A stretch of DNA of 29,376 nucleotides from CAZWSE01 sp964636575 (lineage in GTDB: Bacteria; Pseudomonadota; Alphaproteobacteria; Rhodobacterales; Rhodobacteraceae), in NCBI GenBank assembly GCA_964636575.1, contig CAZWSE010000043.1:1-29376 (forward strand), in the 5' to 3' direction. Positions 15,214-22,389 of the stretch are shown here, in pieces. Under the pieces are notes generated by a model. That model worked only from the letters and a program-made list of their open reading frames with translations. It was not told the origin of the DNA and did not search any database. The stretch's first letter is position 1. Every line of letters starts with the position of its first letter. Position numbers and translations under genes: made by a program.

Positions 15214-16274
15214 TATGGGGTCTCATGGGGCAGGGGGATGCGGGTAACCCGATAGCCGCGTCGCTGTAACAGGGCGACCATTCCGGCCTCGCCTGCGATG
15301 TGGCTGGCTCCGACGGCCATGAACACACCACCCTTTTGCAATTCAGCCTCGGCCGTGTCCGCAAAGGTCACGTTGCGCGCGTTCAGCAGATAGGCATCCA
15401 CGCGACCCTGCATATCTGGCCCGCGATTGTCGCCAAATTTCTTGCGCAAAATCTCGCGTTCTAGCGTCAGACCCAATCCGGTTTGCCCGCTTTTCCAAAG
15501 CCCTGCCCACGATTGATGCTGCGCAGGTGTGATATCAGGATCAAGCGCGCCTGAATAAAGTTTGATCAGATCAAAGGTCAACGCTCTGTTCTTGGGGTTG
15601 CTCAGTTTGGTGCGGAAGCTCTTTGCGTTTTCAAGACCCAATACAACAGCTCCGTTTGTCGCGCCCAACATCTGAATGTAGCTGTCCTGAATAGGATAGA
15701 GGCCAAGCGCGAAATCATTACAAGGATTGGCGATCAAGGCTTCGGCCAAAGCATCAATGCGCAAGAACGGGGCAGAGCCTGCCTGAAATCCCAAAGCGAG
15801 CAAACGCCCGTCGACCCATGTGGACCGCTTGGGGCCAAGGATGTCGTTGATTTTTGTCGTGCTCCACGTGCCGTTGTTGTTGGGCACATAGATGTCCCTG
15901 CGGGTGTTCAATTCTGTGAGGGCTTTGCGATCATAGGTGATGGGGTCGAATTCTAACGCGACCACACGGGCCGCTTTGATCTGGGCCTCGACGGCTGGGT
16001 CGAGTTTCAGAAAGAAGGGGTGGTTCGAATGAATGGTGCCCCAAAGATAAGACACAGCGCCGTTTGTCGCTTCGATTTGCCAGAACCGTCCAACGCCGTT
16101 GACGACGCCTGCCGCTTCACTTTGGGCTCGGTCCACGTCAAACCCTGCGAAGGCGTCCAAATCAAGCTGCGCATCCGTGACATCGCACTTGTCCCACGTC
16201 ACCCAGTCTTGGGCAGAGGCCGTGCTTGCCAAGCTGAGAGCAGCCGCAACGAGTATGCCAAAGAGCGGTTTCAG
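15213..16274 (-). CDS. TraB/GumN family protein, exported, probable CTG start
   Basis: This protein belongs to the TraB/PrgY/GumN group, predicted metalloproteases of the Tiki-like clan. FWQIEATNGAVSYLWGTIHS has the GTIH/GT-H motif near the start, ALEFD follows, and the C-terminal FMAVGASHIAGEAGMVALLQ then RRGYRVTRIP is the second conserved His region. The only ordinary-looking start in frame is TTG at 16232, which would cut off a good signal peptide. Reading upstream from it gives KPLFGILVAAALSLASTASA, and the codon before that is CTG at 16274-16272. No ATG, GTG or TTG occurs in frame further upstream before the next stop. The CTG overlaps the ybaB stop as CTGA. I therefore place the start at 16274 (353 aa) with cleavage after ASA. 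It sits between ybaB and recR; function unknown. Confidence 0.75.
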   Translation of the reverse strand: MKPLFGILVAAALSLASTASAQDWVTWDKCDVTDAQLDLDAFAGFDVDRAQSEAAGVVNGVGRFWQIEATNGAVSYLWGTIHSNHPFFLKLDPAVEAQIKAARVVALEFDPITYDRKALTELNTRRDIYVPNNNGTWSTTKINDILGPKRSTWVDGRLLALGFQAGSAPFLRIDALAEALIANPCNDFALGLYPIQDSYIQMLGATNGAVVLGLENAKSFRTKLSNPKNRALTFDLIKLYSGALDPDITPAQHQSWAGLWKSGQTGLGLTLEREILRKKFGDNRGPDMQGRVDAYLLNARNVTFADTAEAELQKGGVFMAVGASHIAGEAGMVALLQRRGYRVTRIPLPHETP

Positions 16275-16615
16275 AATGGCAGGTTCATTCCAGGTGGAAG
16301 CCCGAGGCCCTCGGTCAGTTTGCTCATTTCTTCTTGCGCTTTGTCTTGCGCTTTGGACTGTGCGTCCTTGATGGCCGCCAAGATAAGGTCTTCGACCACT
16401 TCCTTGTCGTCCCCGTTGAAGATTGACGGGTCAATATCGAGCGTTTTCAACTCGCCCTTGGCCGTACAGCCGGCTTTGACCAGTCCGGCCCCTGCTTCGC
16501 CTTCGACCATGATGTTGGCCATGTCTTCTTGCATCTGGGCCATTTTGCCCTGCATTTCCTGCGCCTGTTTCATCATCTTGGCCATGTCGCCGAGATTGCC
16601 TAGTCCTTTGAGCAT
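16271..16615 (-). CDS. ybaB: YbaB/EbfC family nucleoid-associated protein
   Basis: YbaB proteins are small DNA-binding dimers that sit next to recR and dnaX in most bacteria. The 114-aa protein starts MLKGLGNLGDMAKMMKQAQE, runs through the amphipathic N-terminal helix (MQGKMAQMQEDMANIMVEGE) into VKAGCTAKGELKTLDIDPSI and the C-terminal helix (VEDLILAAIKDAQSKAQDKA), ending GLGLPPGMNLPF. The start lies at the edge of the N-run, but the same 55 bases including the ATG occur again on the other side (16716-16770). There the upstream context has GGAGACTAAG, an excellent Shine-Dalgarno. So the gene is complete and only the scaffold is faulty. Confidence 0.95.
   Translation of the reverse strand: MLKGLGNLGDMAKMMKQAQEMQGKMAQMQEDMANIMVEGEAGAGLVKAGCTAKGELKTLDIDPSIFNGDDKEVVEDLILAAIKDAQSKAQDKAQEEMSKLTEGLGLPPGMNLPF
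16561..16615. repeat. Left copy of a 55-bp contig-end overlap
   Basis: These 55 bases, from GCGCCTGTTTCATC to CTTTGAGCAT, recur exactly at 16716-16770 on the other side of the N-run. They encode the first 18 codons of ybaB. An exact repeat of this size ending at both contig edges is the mark of unmerged de Bruijn contigs. Confidence 0.97.
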
Positions 16616-16715
16616 NNNNNNNNNNNNNNNNNNNNNNNNNNNNNNNNNNNNNNNNNNNNNNNNNNNNNNNNNNNNNNNNNNNNNNNNNNNNNNNNNNNNN
16701 NNNNNNNNNNNNNNN
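16616..16715. other. Spurious assembly gap (100 N)
   Basis: The N-run separates two identical 55-bp ends. Removing the Ns and one copy restores a continuous operon in which the membrane-protein gene stops 1 nt before the ybaB ATG. No sequence appears to be missing. Confidence 0.9.
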
Positions 16716-16770
16716 GCGCCTGTTTCATCATCTTGGCCATGTCGCCGAGATTGCCTAGTCCTTTGAGCAT
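16716..16770. repeat. Right copy of the 55-bp contig-end overlap (5' end of ybaB)
   Basis: Identical to 16561-16615. On the minus strand it begins with the ATG of ybaB at 16770, preceded by GGAGACTAAG. It is not a second gene. Confidence 0.97.
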
Positions 16771-16771
16771 C

Positions 16772-17182
16772 TTAGTCTCCTGATGTTCGGGCCTTGCGCG
16801 GACGCCAGACCAAATAAAGCGTTGCTATACATATTGCAGCACTCAGGCCGATGAACAAGTCTGGGGAACTGCGACAACCTTCTTCGGAGATGGCTTCCCA
16901 TAGGTCATCGTGCAAAGTTGACGATGCTAAAGCCCATAAGGCGATCCAGACCCAAAGCGCAAAGACGCCGATACTTCCTATCTTGCTGCGGAACCAAACG
17001 GTAATGGCACTGGCTGCAACTGCTACAAGAGACAGCGGTTCAAAGAATAGAATTGCGGCTTCATCGCTGAGCGTTGCGGGCGTTCCATCCCAACTCGGAC
17101 GCATTTTATCGCATACGTCTGCCAGAGCTGTAGAAGGGCAAACCGCCCCCCATAAAACTAATCTTCCTCGAACGGATCCCAT
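16772..17182 (-). CDS. Membrane protein of unknown function within the dnaX-ybaB-recR operon
   Basis: I do not recognise a family for this 136-aa protein. It has a possible signal peptide (about 1-21, ending STALA), a Cys-containing short segment, then three hydrophobic helices: about 46-66 (ILFFEPLSLVAVAASAITVW), 70-88 (IGSIGVFALWVWIALWAL) and 110-127 (LFIGLSAAICIATLYLVW), and a basic tail (RPRKARTSGD). The ATG at 17182 lies inside the end of dnaX (25-bp overlap), with GGAAG 5 bp upstream. Its TAA stop is 1 nt before the ybaB ATG. This placement implies cotranscription with replication/repair genes, but an inserted unrelated gene is as likely as a functional partner. Confidence 0.7.
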   Translation of the reverse strand: MGSVRGRLVLWGAVCPSTALADVCDKMRPSWDGTPATLSDEAAILFFEPLSLVAVAASAITVWFRSKIGSIGVFALWVWIALWALASSTLHDDLWEAISEEGCRSSPDLFIGLSAAICIATLYLVWRPRKARTSGD

Positions 17183-18918
17183 TCGTCTTCCACCTCTGGC
17201 AGTGCTTCGGTCACCGCACTTGCGGCGATGTCGGCGGCTGTACGGATGTTGATGATCTTGGCACCTGGGAAGGTCTCAAACACGGCCTGCACCAAGGGAT
17301 GCGCTGTGGCCTCAACCTTCAACGCCTCAGCCGCCGCGTCCCTTACCGATGCGATCGTCGGTTTGCCGCCGTCATTCACCAGCGTCACCGCCCAGCGGTT
17401 GCCCGTCCAAAGTTGCAGGCGTGCCCCAAGCCGCTGTGCCAGATCGGCAGGTGCCAGTCCAGAAGGCACAAATTCGATCCGCCCGGGTTGGTAACTGGCT
17501 AATTGCACGCCAGATTCCACATCCACCAGCAACTTTACATCGCGGTTGGTTCGGATCAGATCGACCACATGTTCAAAGGTTGGAAAGCGGGCCAATGCTT
17601 GATTGGTCTCAGCCGCAATTGCCGGGGCTGCGGACATAGTTGTGTCAGAGGGACCGGAATGTGTTGGGGCAGGGGTGGTTCCCATCGCTTGCGCAGCACC
17701 CCCTTGGGGTTGCGCGTTTCCACCGCCGCCCCCAGTCGGAGGTGTCGGCGTTGGCGTGTTCTGTAACTTACGCACCAATTCTTCAGGCGAGGGCAAATCA
17801 GCTACATGGGTCAGTCGGATCACGGCCATCTCAGCAGCCATCATAGCGTTAGGGGCGGATGCGACCTCGTCCAGACACTTGAGCAACATCTGCCACATGC
17901 GGGTCAGGACGCGCATCGGCAAGGCTTCGGCCATGGCCAGCCCGCGGGCGCGTTCATCGGGCGAAATGGTCGGGTCCTCGGCGGCCTCAGGCGTGATTTT
18001 AACCACGGAAACCCAATGAGTGATCTCGGCCAGATCGCGCAAGACCGCCATCGGGTCGGCCCCGTCTGCATATTGCCCGCTCAGTTCGGTCAAAGCGCCC
18101 GCCGCATCACCGCGCATAATCATGTCAATCAGATCGAGCACACGGCCACGGTCCGCCAGCCCTAACATAGCACGAACCTGATCGGCGGTGGTCTCGCCCG
18201 CACCGTGGCTGATCGCTTGATCCAGCAAAGATTGGGCATCACGGGCAGAGCCTTCGGCGGCGCGAGTGATCAGGGCCAGCGCATCTTCGGTGATCTGCGC
18301 CCCTTCGGCAGTCGCGATCCGTTGCAACATTGCGATCATCACGTCGGGCTCAATCCGGCGCAGGTCAAACCGCTGGCAACGGGATAGAACGGTGACAGGG
18401 ACCTTGCGAATTTCAGTGGTCGCAAAGATGAATTTGACGTGGGCGGGGGGCTCTTCCAGCGTTTTCAAAAGCGCATTGAACGCGCCGGTCGACAGCATGT
18501 GCACTTCGTCGATGATATAGACTTTGTAACGGGCAGAGGCCGCGCGGTAGTGCACAGAGTCGATGATTTCGCGGATATTGGCAACGCCGGTGTTGCTGGC
18601 CGCATCCATCTCAATGACATCGACATGGCGGCCTTCGGTGATGGCTGTACAATGCTCACACGTCCCGCAAGGATCGGTTGTCGGGCCGGATGTACCGTCG
18701 GTGCCGATGCAGTTCATTCCTTTGGCAATAATGCGAGCGGTGGTGGTTTTGCCGGTCCCACGGATGCCCGTCATCATGAAAGCTTGGGCAATCCGGTCCG
18801 CCTCAAAAGCGTTTTTCAAGGTCCGCACCATTGCATCTTGCCCGACCAAATCGGCAAAGGTTTCGGGCCGGTACTTGCGCGCCAGAACCTTGTAGTCGGA
18901 AGATGGGCTATCGGTCAT
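17158..18918 (-). CDS. dnaX: DNA polymerase III subunit gamma/tau
   Basis: DnaX is the ATPase of the clamp loader and links the polymerase cores to the helicase. The start at 18918 (MTDSPSSDYKVLARKYRPET) has AAGG upstream and the usual YRPxTF motif near the N-terminus; the ATG at 18954 adds 12 unrelated residues. In this 586-aa protein Walker A is GIRGTGKT (51-58). The zinc module uses Cys70, 84, 87 and 90. Walker B is VYIIDEVHML (123-132), and VLSRCQRFDLR holds the sensor-1/SRC arginine. A Pro/Gly-rich linker (about 390-420, TPTPPTGGGGGNAQPQGGAA) joins the C-terminal tau domain. I saw no A6G-type slippery site like that of E. coli, so a frameshifted gamma form is not indicated. It heads the operon. 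Confidence 0.97.
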   Translation of the reverse strand: MTDSPSSDYKVLARKYRPETFADLVGQDAMVRTLKNAFEADRIAQAFMMTGIRGTGKTTTARIIAKGMNCIGTDGTSGPTTDPCGTCEHCTAITEGRHVDVIEMDAASNTGVANIREIIDSVHYRAASARYKVYIIDEVHMLSTGAFNALLKTLEEPPAHVKFIFATTEIRKVPVTVLSRCQRFDLRRIEPDVMIAMLQRIATAEGAQITEDALALITRAAEGSARDAQSLLDQAISHGAGETTADQVRAMLGLADRGRVLDLIDMIMRGDAAGALTELSGQYADGADPMAVLRDLAEITHWVSVVKITPEAAEDPTISPDERARGLAMAEALPMRVLTRMWQMLLKCLDEVASAPNAMMAAEMAVIRLTHVADLPSPEELVRKLQNTPTPTPPTGGGGGNAQPQGGAAQAMGTTPAPTHSGPSDTTMSAAPAIAAETNQALARFPTFEHVVDLIRTNRDVKLLVDVESGVQLASYQPGRIEFVPSGLAPADLAQRLGARLQLWTGNRWAVTLVNDGGKPTIASVRDAAAEALKVEATAHPLVQAVFETFPGAKIINIRTAADIAASAVTEALPEVEDEWDPFEED

Positions 18919-19060
18919 GCAAGGCCTTTTGGTGTAAGGATTCGGATCAGACACCTAAGGTAAGGCGATGCGCGTGGCACGTCCAGCGCGTGATTTAGCC
19001 GTTTGCAACAGGGCGCTTGATGTTTAGGGTAGGACCCGAATTGCCGAAAAGGGGACGATC

Positions 19061-19891
19061 ATGCGCTTGCGTGGGGTAAAAGGAAGTCGAAACATAGAAG
19101 ACCGCAGACGCGGTGGTGGCGGCCGTGCTGCAGGCATTGGCGGGGTCGGTCTGCTTTTGGTTCTGGCGCTTGGCTATTTCACGGGCATGGATGTGACCCC
19201 TTTGTTGCAAGGGGGTGGTGGTCAAGGCCAAGTGACCGAAACTTCCGAGGAACAACAAGCCGCAGGCGAATTTTCAAGCCGCGTCTTGGGCACGACAGAG
19301 GCCGTTTGGACCAAAATCTTCCAGGAACAGCTTGGCAAACAGTACCAACCTCCGGTTATGGTGCTCTATTCAGGTGTAACGCAAAGCCCCTGTGGCGGGG
19401 CATCAGGGGCATCGGGGCCGTTTTACTGTCCGGCAGATGCAAAAGCGTACCTCGACACAGAATTCTTCACCACTCTGTCGCGCCGGATGGGGGCATCTGG
19501 GGATTTCGCAGCCGCCTATGTGATCGCCCATGAAGTTGCGCACCACGTGCAAAACCAGCTTGGCATTTTGGGACCTGTTTCACAAAGACGGATGCAAGTC
19601 TCCGAAGGCGAAGCCAACGCACTCACGGTGCGGCTTGAACTGCAAGCGGATTGCCTGTCTGGGGTTTGGGCGCGCTCGGTCGAAGGTCTGCTGGAGCCAG
19701 GCGATCTGGAAGAAGCATTGAATGCGGCCAAGATGATCGGCGACGACCACTTGCAACGGCAAGCAGGGCGGCGACCAAATCCGCATACGTTCACGCATGG
19801 AACCTCTGAACAAAGGATGCGATGGTTTGCAACCGGATATCAGACCGGTCAAATGAGCCAATGCGATACCTTCGGAGCACAACAGCTTTAA
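19061..19891 (+). CDS. Neutral zinc metallopeptidase, YpfJ family
   Basis: This 276-aa protein fits the putative neutral zinc metallopeptidase family (E. coli YpfJ). It starts MRLRGVKGSRNIEDRRRGGG, the family N-terminal box, followed by one membrane helix (about 26-42, IGGVGLLLVLALGYF). The catalytic domain follows outside: MVLYSGVTQSPCGGASGASG, then FYCPADAKAYLDTEFF, HEVAHH (His157, Glu158, His161), and LELQADCLSGVWA supplying the third ligand region. NPHTFTHGTSEQRMRWFATGY closes it. It is anchored in the inner membrane with the peptidase in the periplasm. Substrates are unknown for the family. It is divergent from dnaX. Confidence 0.93.
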   Translation: MRLRGVKGSRNIEDRRRGGGGRAAGIGGVGLLLVLALGYFTGMDVTPLLQGGGGQGQVTETSEEQQAAGEFSSRVLGTTEAVWTKIFQEQLGKQYQPPVMVLYSGVTQSPCGGASGASGPFYCPADAKAYLDTEFFTTLSRRMGASGDFAAAYVIAHEVAHHVQNQLGILGPVSQRRMQVSEGEANALTVRLELQADCLSGVWARSVEGLLEPGDLEEALNAAKMIGDDHLQRQAGRRPNPHTFTHGTSEQRMRWFATGYQTGQMSQCDTFGAQQL

Positions 19892-19922
19892 ACTTCTTCT
19901 TGGTCTGAAACCTTGGGGGGTG

Positions 19923-19941
19923 CGGGGGGCAAAGCCCCCCG
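19923..19941 (+). terminator. GC-rich hairpin after the metallopeptidase gene
   Basis: CGGGGGGC (19923-19930) - AAA - GCCCCCCG (19934-19941), followed by TTTGT, 32 bp past the stop. The stem is very stable but the T-run is short. A second small dyad GGC-GAA-GCC lies at 19951-19959. Such G/C-block hairpins often recur between genes in this group. Confidence 0.6.
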
Positions 19942-20030
19942 TTTGTCGACGGCGAAGCCGGCGAAAGTAGAGGGTGGTTTCGGGGCGTTTCATTGGACTG
20001 TCTGGCGCAACAGGCACGGCGTTCTCGACA

Positions 20031-20089
20031 GCGTTTTTTGCAAAACGCGTCTGCCATGCGGAGTTTGCGTTTTCGGGGAAAACACAAAC
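20031..20089 (-). terminator. Pair of AT-stem hairpins downstream of the SRP RNA
   Basis: Two dyads lie just beyond the 3' end of the SRP RNA: GTTTG-C-GTTTTC-GGG-GAAAAC-A-CAAAC (20063-20089, 11 pairs plus one mismatch) and GCGTTTT-TTGC-AAAACGC (20031-20048, 7 pairs). The first is 6 bp past the RNA. Neither is followed by a clear U-tract on the minus strand, so the role as terminator is only likely. Confidence 0.4.
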
Positions 20090-20094
20090 GGAGT

Positions 20095-20188
20095 GAGAGG
20101 TTGGACATCGACCCAAGTGGGGCTCGTTGTGGCTGCTTCCTTCCGGACCTGACCAGGTTGGCGAGGCACTTGCCCGCGCCAACCCCTC
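20095..20188 (-). ncRNA. ffs: Bacterial small signal recognition particle RNA (4.5S)
   Basis: The minus strand carries the universally conserved domain IV of SRP RNA: GGTCAGGTCCGGAAGGAAGC followed by AGCC (plus-strand 20131-20156 region reads as its complement). The RNA folds as one long hairpin, whose ends pair as GAGGGGTTGG (5', from 20188) with CCAACCTCTC (3', to 20095). It binds Ffh and directs ribosomes making membrane proteins to FtsY. About 94 nt long, the normal size for the small bacterial type. Ends are set by the terminal stem and may be off by a few bases. Confidence 0.95.
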
Positions 20189-20194
20189 AAGTCC

Positions 20195-20223
20195 CATATA
20201 GGGGCTGTCGTGCTAGGGCGCAA
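20195..20223 (-). promoter_or_regulatory. Sigma-70-type promoter of the SRP RNA, overlapping the end of the CpdB-like gene
   Basis: On the minus strand TTGCGC (20223-20218), a 17-bp spacer and TATATG (20200-20195) are well placed. The -10 is 6 bp before the RNA's predicted 5' end at 20188. The -35 lies inside the last codons of the CpdB-like gene, whose stop is at 20213-20215. Confidence 0.65.
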
Positions 20224-22120
20224 CCCGGTCCAGATGCAGGCGTATTTTGCGAAACCCGTCAGACGTCAAGCCCAGCACATCGGGCGCGAACCGGCTGACC
20301 TCTTCCAAATGGACAATCGCAGACGGGCCGGTTTCAAAAACGACTGACGTGCCATCCATGGGAACAAAACTCCAAGGATCGGGATCAGACCAAACCTCGG
20401 GACAGCCATCTTCGACATGGGCCATTATCTGGTCTTGCACAGCCAATGGTGCGCGCAGGATGATGTTGCGGGCAGGGCTGCTGGGGAAAGAACCACCGCC
20501 ATTGGCACGGTAATTAGTGGTCGCAAGCACAAACTGATCTTGGGGTTGCACGGGCTTGCCTTGATAGGTCAAATTGACAATGCGGTGGGCATCCGTGGCC
20601 ACGCGGTTGTCAGGGCCAAACCGCGCGGGTTGGGACACATCAATCTGGTACTTCAAGCCATAGACCACATCAAAATGATAGCTGGGCACGTCTGGGTTCA
20701 GCAGTGGCTGATCCCGAACACCGGGCACAATCTGATGAAAGACGCTGGCCGACTTTTCAAGCCAGTCGGTAATCAAGGCACCACTGGCCTGAATTGCCCA
20801 GACTTGATTGGTAAAGCAATGCAGATCGGCCACATGACGCAACTTGATCTCGCCTGCCGGGATGTCGGTGAAACTGTAGGGCCCAGAAAGTCCGCCGGAC
20901 TTACACGGTGCGCTGGCCGACAAGATAGGCAGCCCGCCAAGTTCTTCATCGCTTAGGTGTTGCCGAACTGTGCGGGCTTGCGCTTCGGCCACACGTTGCA
21001 AGCTCAGCGAGGGTGCCACCAGCGCGAAAAACGATTGAAGCGCCACATCCGTATGACCCACAGGCCGGTTGGTATGCGTCAGCGTCCGTTTGTGGCTGGG
21101 TGCAATCAGGTCGGCAATCGCCGGATCATCCTTCACAGTCGGTTGAACGATGCCCGAAACAGAGCGCACCGCAATCGGATACAACATCGTATGATGCGCG
21201 CTGATCATCCAGCCGCGATCCGGCGACAGGCGCAGGTTCAGCGCGATTTCACCCAAATGCGACCCTGCCCAACCGGTCATCAACGCCGGTTTGCCATTCA
21301 GCGTTCCATTCTTTGGATCTACGCCTGGAACACCGCCATGATGGGGCCCGGGCAGCAGTTGATGGGTGTGTCCCGTCAGCAAAATATCAATGTTGGGAAT
21401 ACGCGACAGCGGCAGGGCTGCGTTCTCCATCATGGGTGCATACTCGGCCGCATTGATCCCTGTATGAGCCAGCGCAATAACCAGATCTGCTCCGTCTTGA
21501 CGCAATTGCTTTGCCGCGCGTTCGGCGGCCAGCACCATGTCGTGGATCACCACCCGTCCTTCTAGATAGATCTTATCCCATTTCGACGTCTGCGGCGGCA
21601 AAAGTCCGACCAATCCGATCTTGATCGGATATGTATTGCCGTCCGACCCTTCCACAGTCCGCTCAAGCATAAGCGTTTGTTGGACAGGCAGGCTGCCGTT
21701 ATCGCCAAGGTTCGTACAGACATAGGGCACTTTAGCCCCGCTCAACACACGGTTCAGAAAGCCGAGCCCATAGTTGAAATCATGGTTTCCCAAAGTGGCC
21801 GCATCGTAGTTCAATGCGTCAAAGCACTGGATCAAAGGATGGGGTTCATTGTCGGAGGCATCTGGCTGATCAAGGGCCAGATAATCCGCCATAGGGGTGC
21901 CTTGAAAGGAATCTCCGCAATCGAACAACAGGGTTGTGATCTTCTTTTGCGCCGCTTTTTCACGGGCAGACCTGATCAGGCTGGCGGTACGAACAAAACC
22001 TGTGGTTTCGGTTGGCCTGTCGGCAAAATAGTCATAGGCGCTGAGATGCATGTGCACGTCACTGGTGGCCAAGACGTTAAGTCGGGCCTTTACAGTCAAC
22101 TTGCGATCGTATGCATTCAT
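20213..22120 (-). CDS. CpdB-like 2',3'-cyclic-nucleotide 2'-phosphodiesterase/3'-nucleotidase, no signal peptide
   Basis: This 635-aa protein has the two domains of the 5'-nucleotidase/CpdB family. Metallophosphatase motifs are D21-x-H23 (ATSDVHMHLSAYD), GD (FDCGDSFQGTP, about 67-77), GNHD (111-114), His220 (ALAHTGI) and GHTH (250-253). The C-terminal nucleotide-binding domain shows NQVWAIQASGALITDWLEKS and TTNYRANGGGSFPSS. The best match is CpdB, which in enterics is periplasmic and degrades 2',3'-cyclic nucleotides and 3'-nucleotides. Here the N-terminus (MNAYDRKLTVKARLNVLATS) has no hydrophobic segment, and an in-frame TAG lies only 9 bp before the ATG, so no hidden signal peptide exists. 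The protein is therefore predicted cytoplasmic unless exported otherwise. AAAGGG is the ribosome-binding site. Confidence 0.9.
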   Translation of the reverse strand: MNAYDRKLTVKARLNVLATSDVHMHLSAYDYFADRPTETTGFVRTASLIRSAREKAAQKKITTLLFDCGDSFQGTPMADYLALDQPDASDNEPHPLIQCFDALNYDAATLGNHDFNYGLGFLNRVLSGAKVPYVCTNLGDNGSLPVQQTLMLERTVEGSDGNTYPIKIGLVGLLPPQTSKWDKIYLEGRVVIHDMVLAAERAAKQLRQDGADLVIALAHTGINAAEYAPMMENAALPLSRIPNIDILLTGHTHQLLPGPHHGGVPGVDPKNGTLNGKPALMTGWAGSHLGEIALNLRLSPDRGWMISAHHTMLYPIAVRSVSGIVQPTVKDDPAIADLIAPSHKRTLTHTNRPVGHTDVALQSFFALVAPSLSLQRVAEAQARTVRQHLSDEELGGLPILSASAPCKSGGLSGPYSFTDIPAGEIKLRHVADLHCFTNQVWAIQASGALITDWLEKSASVFHQIVPGVRDQPLLNPDVPSYHFDVVYGLKYQIDVSQPARFGPDNRVATDAHRIVNLTYQGKPVQPQDQFVLATTNYRANGGGSFPSSPARNIILRAPLAVQDQIMAHVEDGCPEVWSDPDPWSFVPMDGTSVVFETGPSAIVHLEEVSRFAPDVLGLTSDGFRKIRLHLDRVAP

Positions 22121-22389
22121 TCCCTTTGCCTAACTGGCCGCTCTGGTTCGAAGCGATACCCTGAACTTCGGACAGGCGGTGTCATTCCGAATCCATCTAT
22201 GGGTCGCGCCCCGCTTTTCTGTATACACGCGTTTAAGTTGTATAAACAAGTGAAAAGCCCCCTAAAGGTGTGTATATCGCAACTGCAGCATGCCCCCACA
22301 CGCATTGCCTGAAAATTGACCTGACGTTGCACCCCAAGTCCCGGCGTGGCATTGCCGTTCTCACAAGAGATAAAAGAGGCAGTCCCGCA

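Noticed and set aside
17158..18918. Programmed frameshift in dnaX to give a gamma form
   Set aside because: I found no A6G-type slippery heptamer; the longest A-run on the coding strand in the relevant part is five.
19580..20197. 205-codon minus-strand frame over the metallopeptidase end, spacer and SRP RNA
   Set aside because: It runs across a well-supported RNA gene and the 3' end of a real gene; its translation is low-information and basic.
20417..21565. Two plus-strand frames (179 and 202 codons) inside the CpdB-like gene
   Set aside because: They are antisense shadows; the minus-strand frame has all metallophosphatase motifs.
22138..22155. GGTTCGAAGC, resembling a tRNA T-loop
   Set aside because: The flanks do not form a T-stem, and there is no acceptor stem or D-arm nearby.
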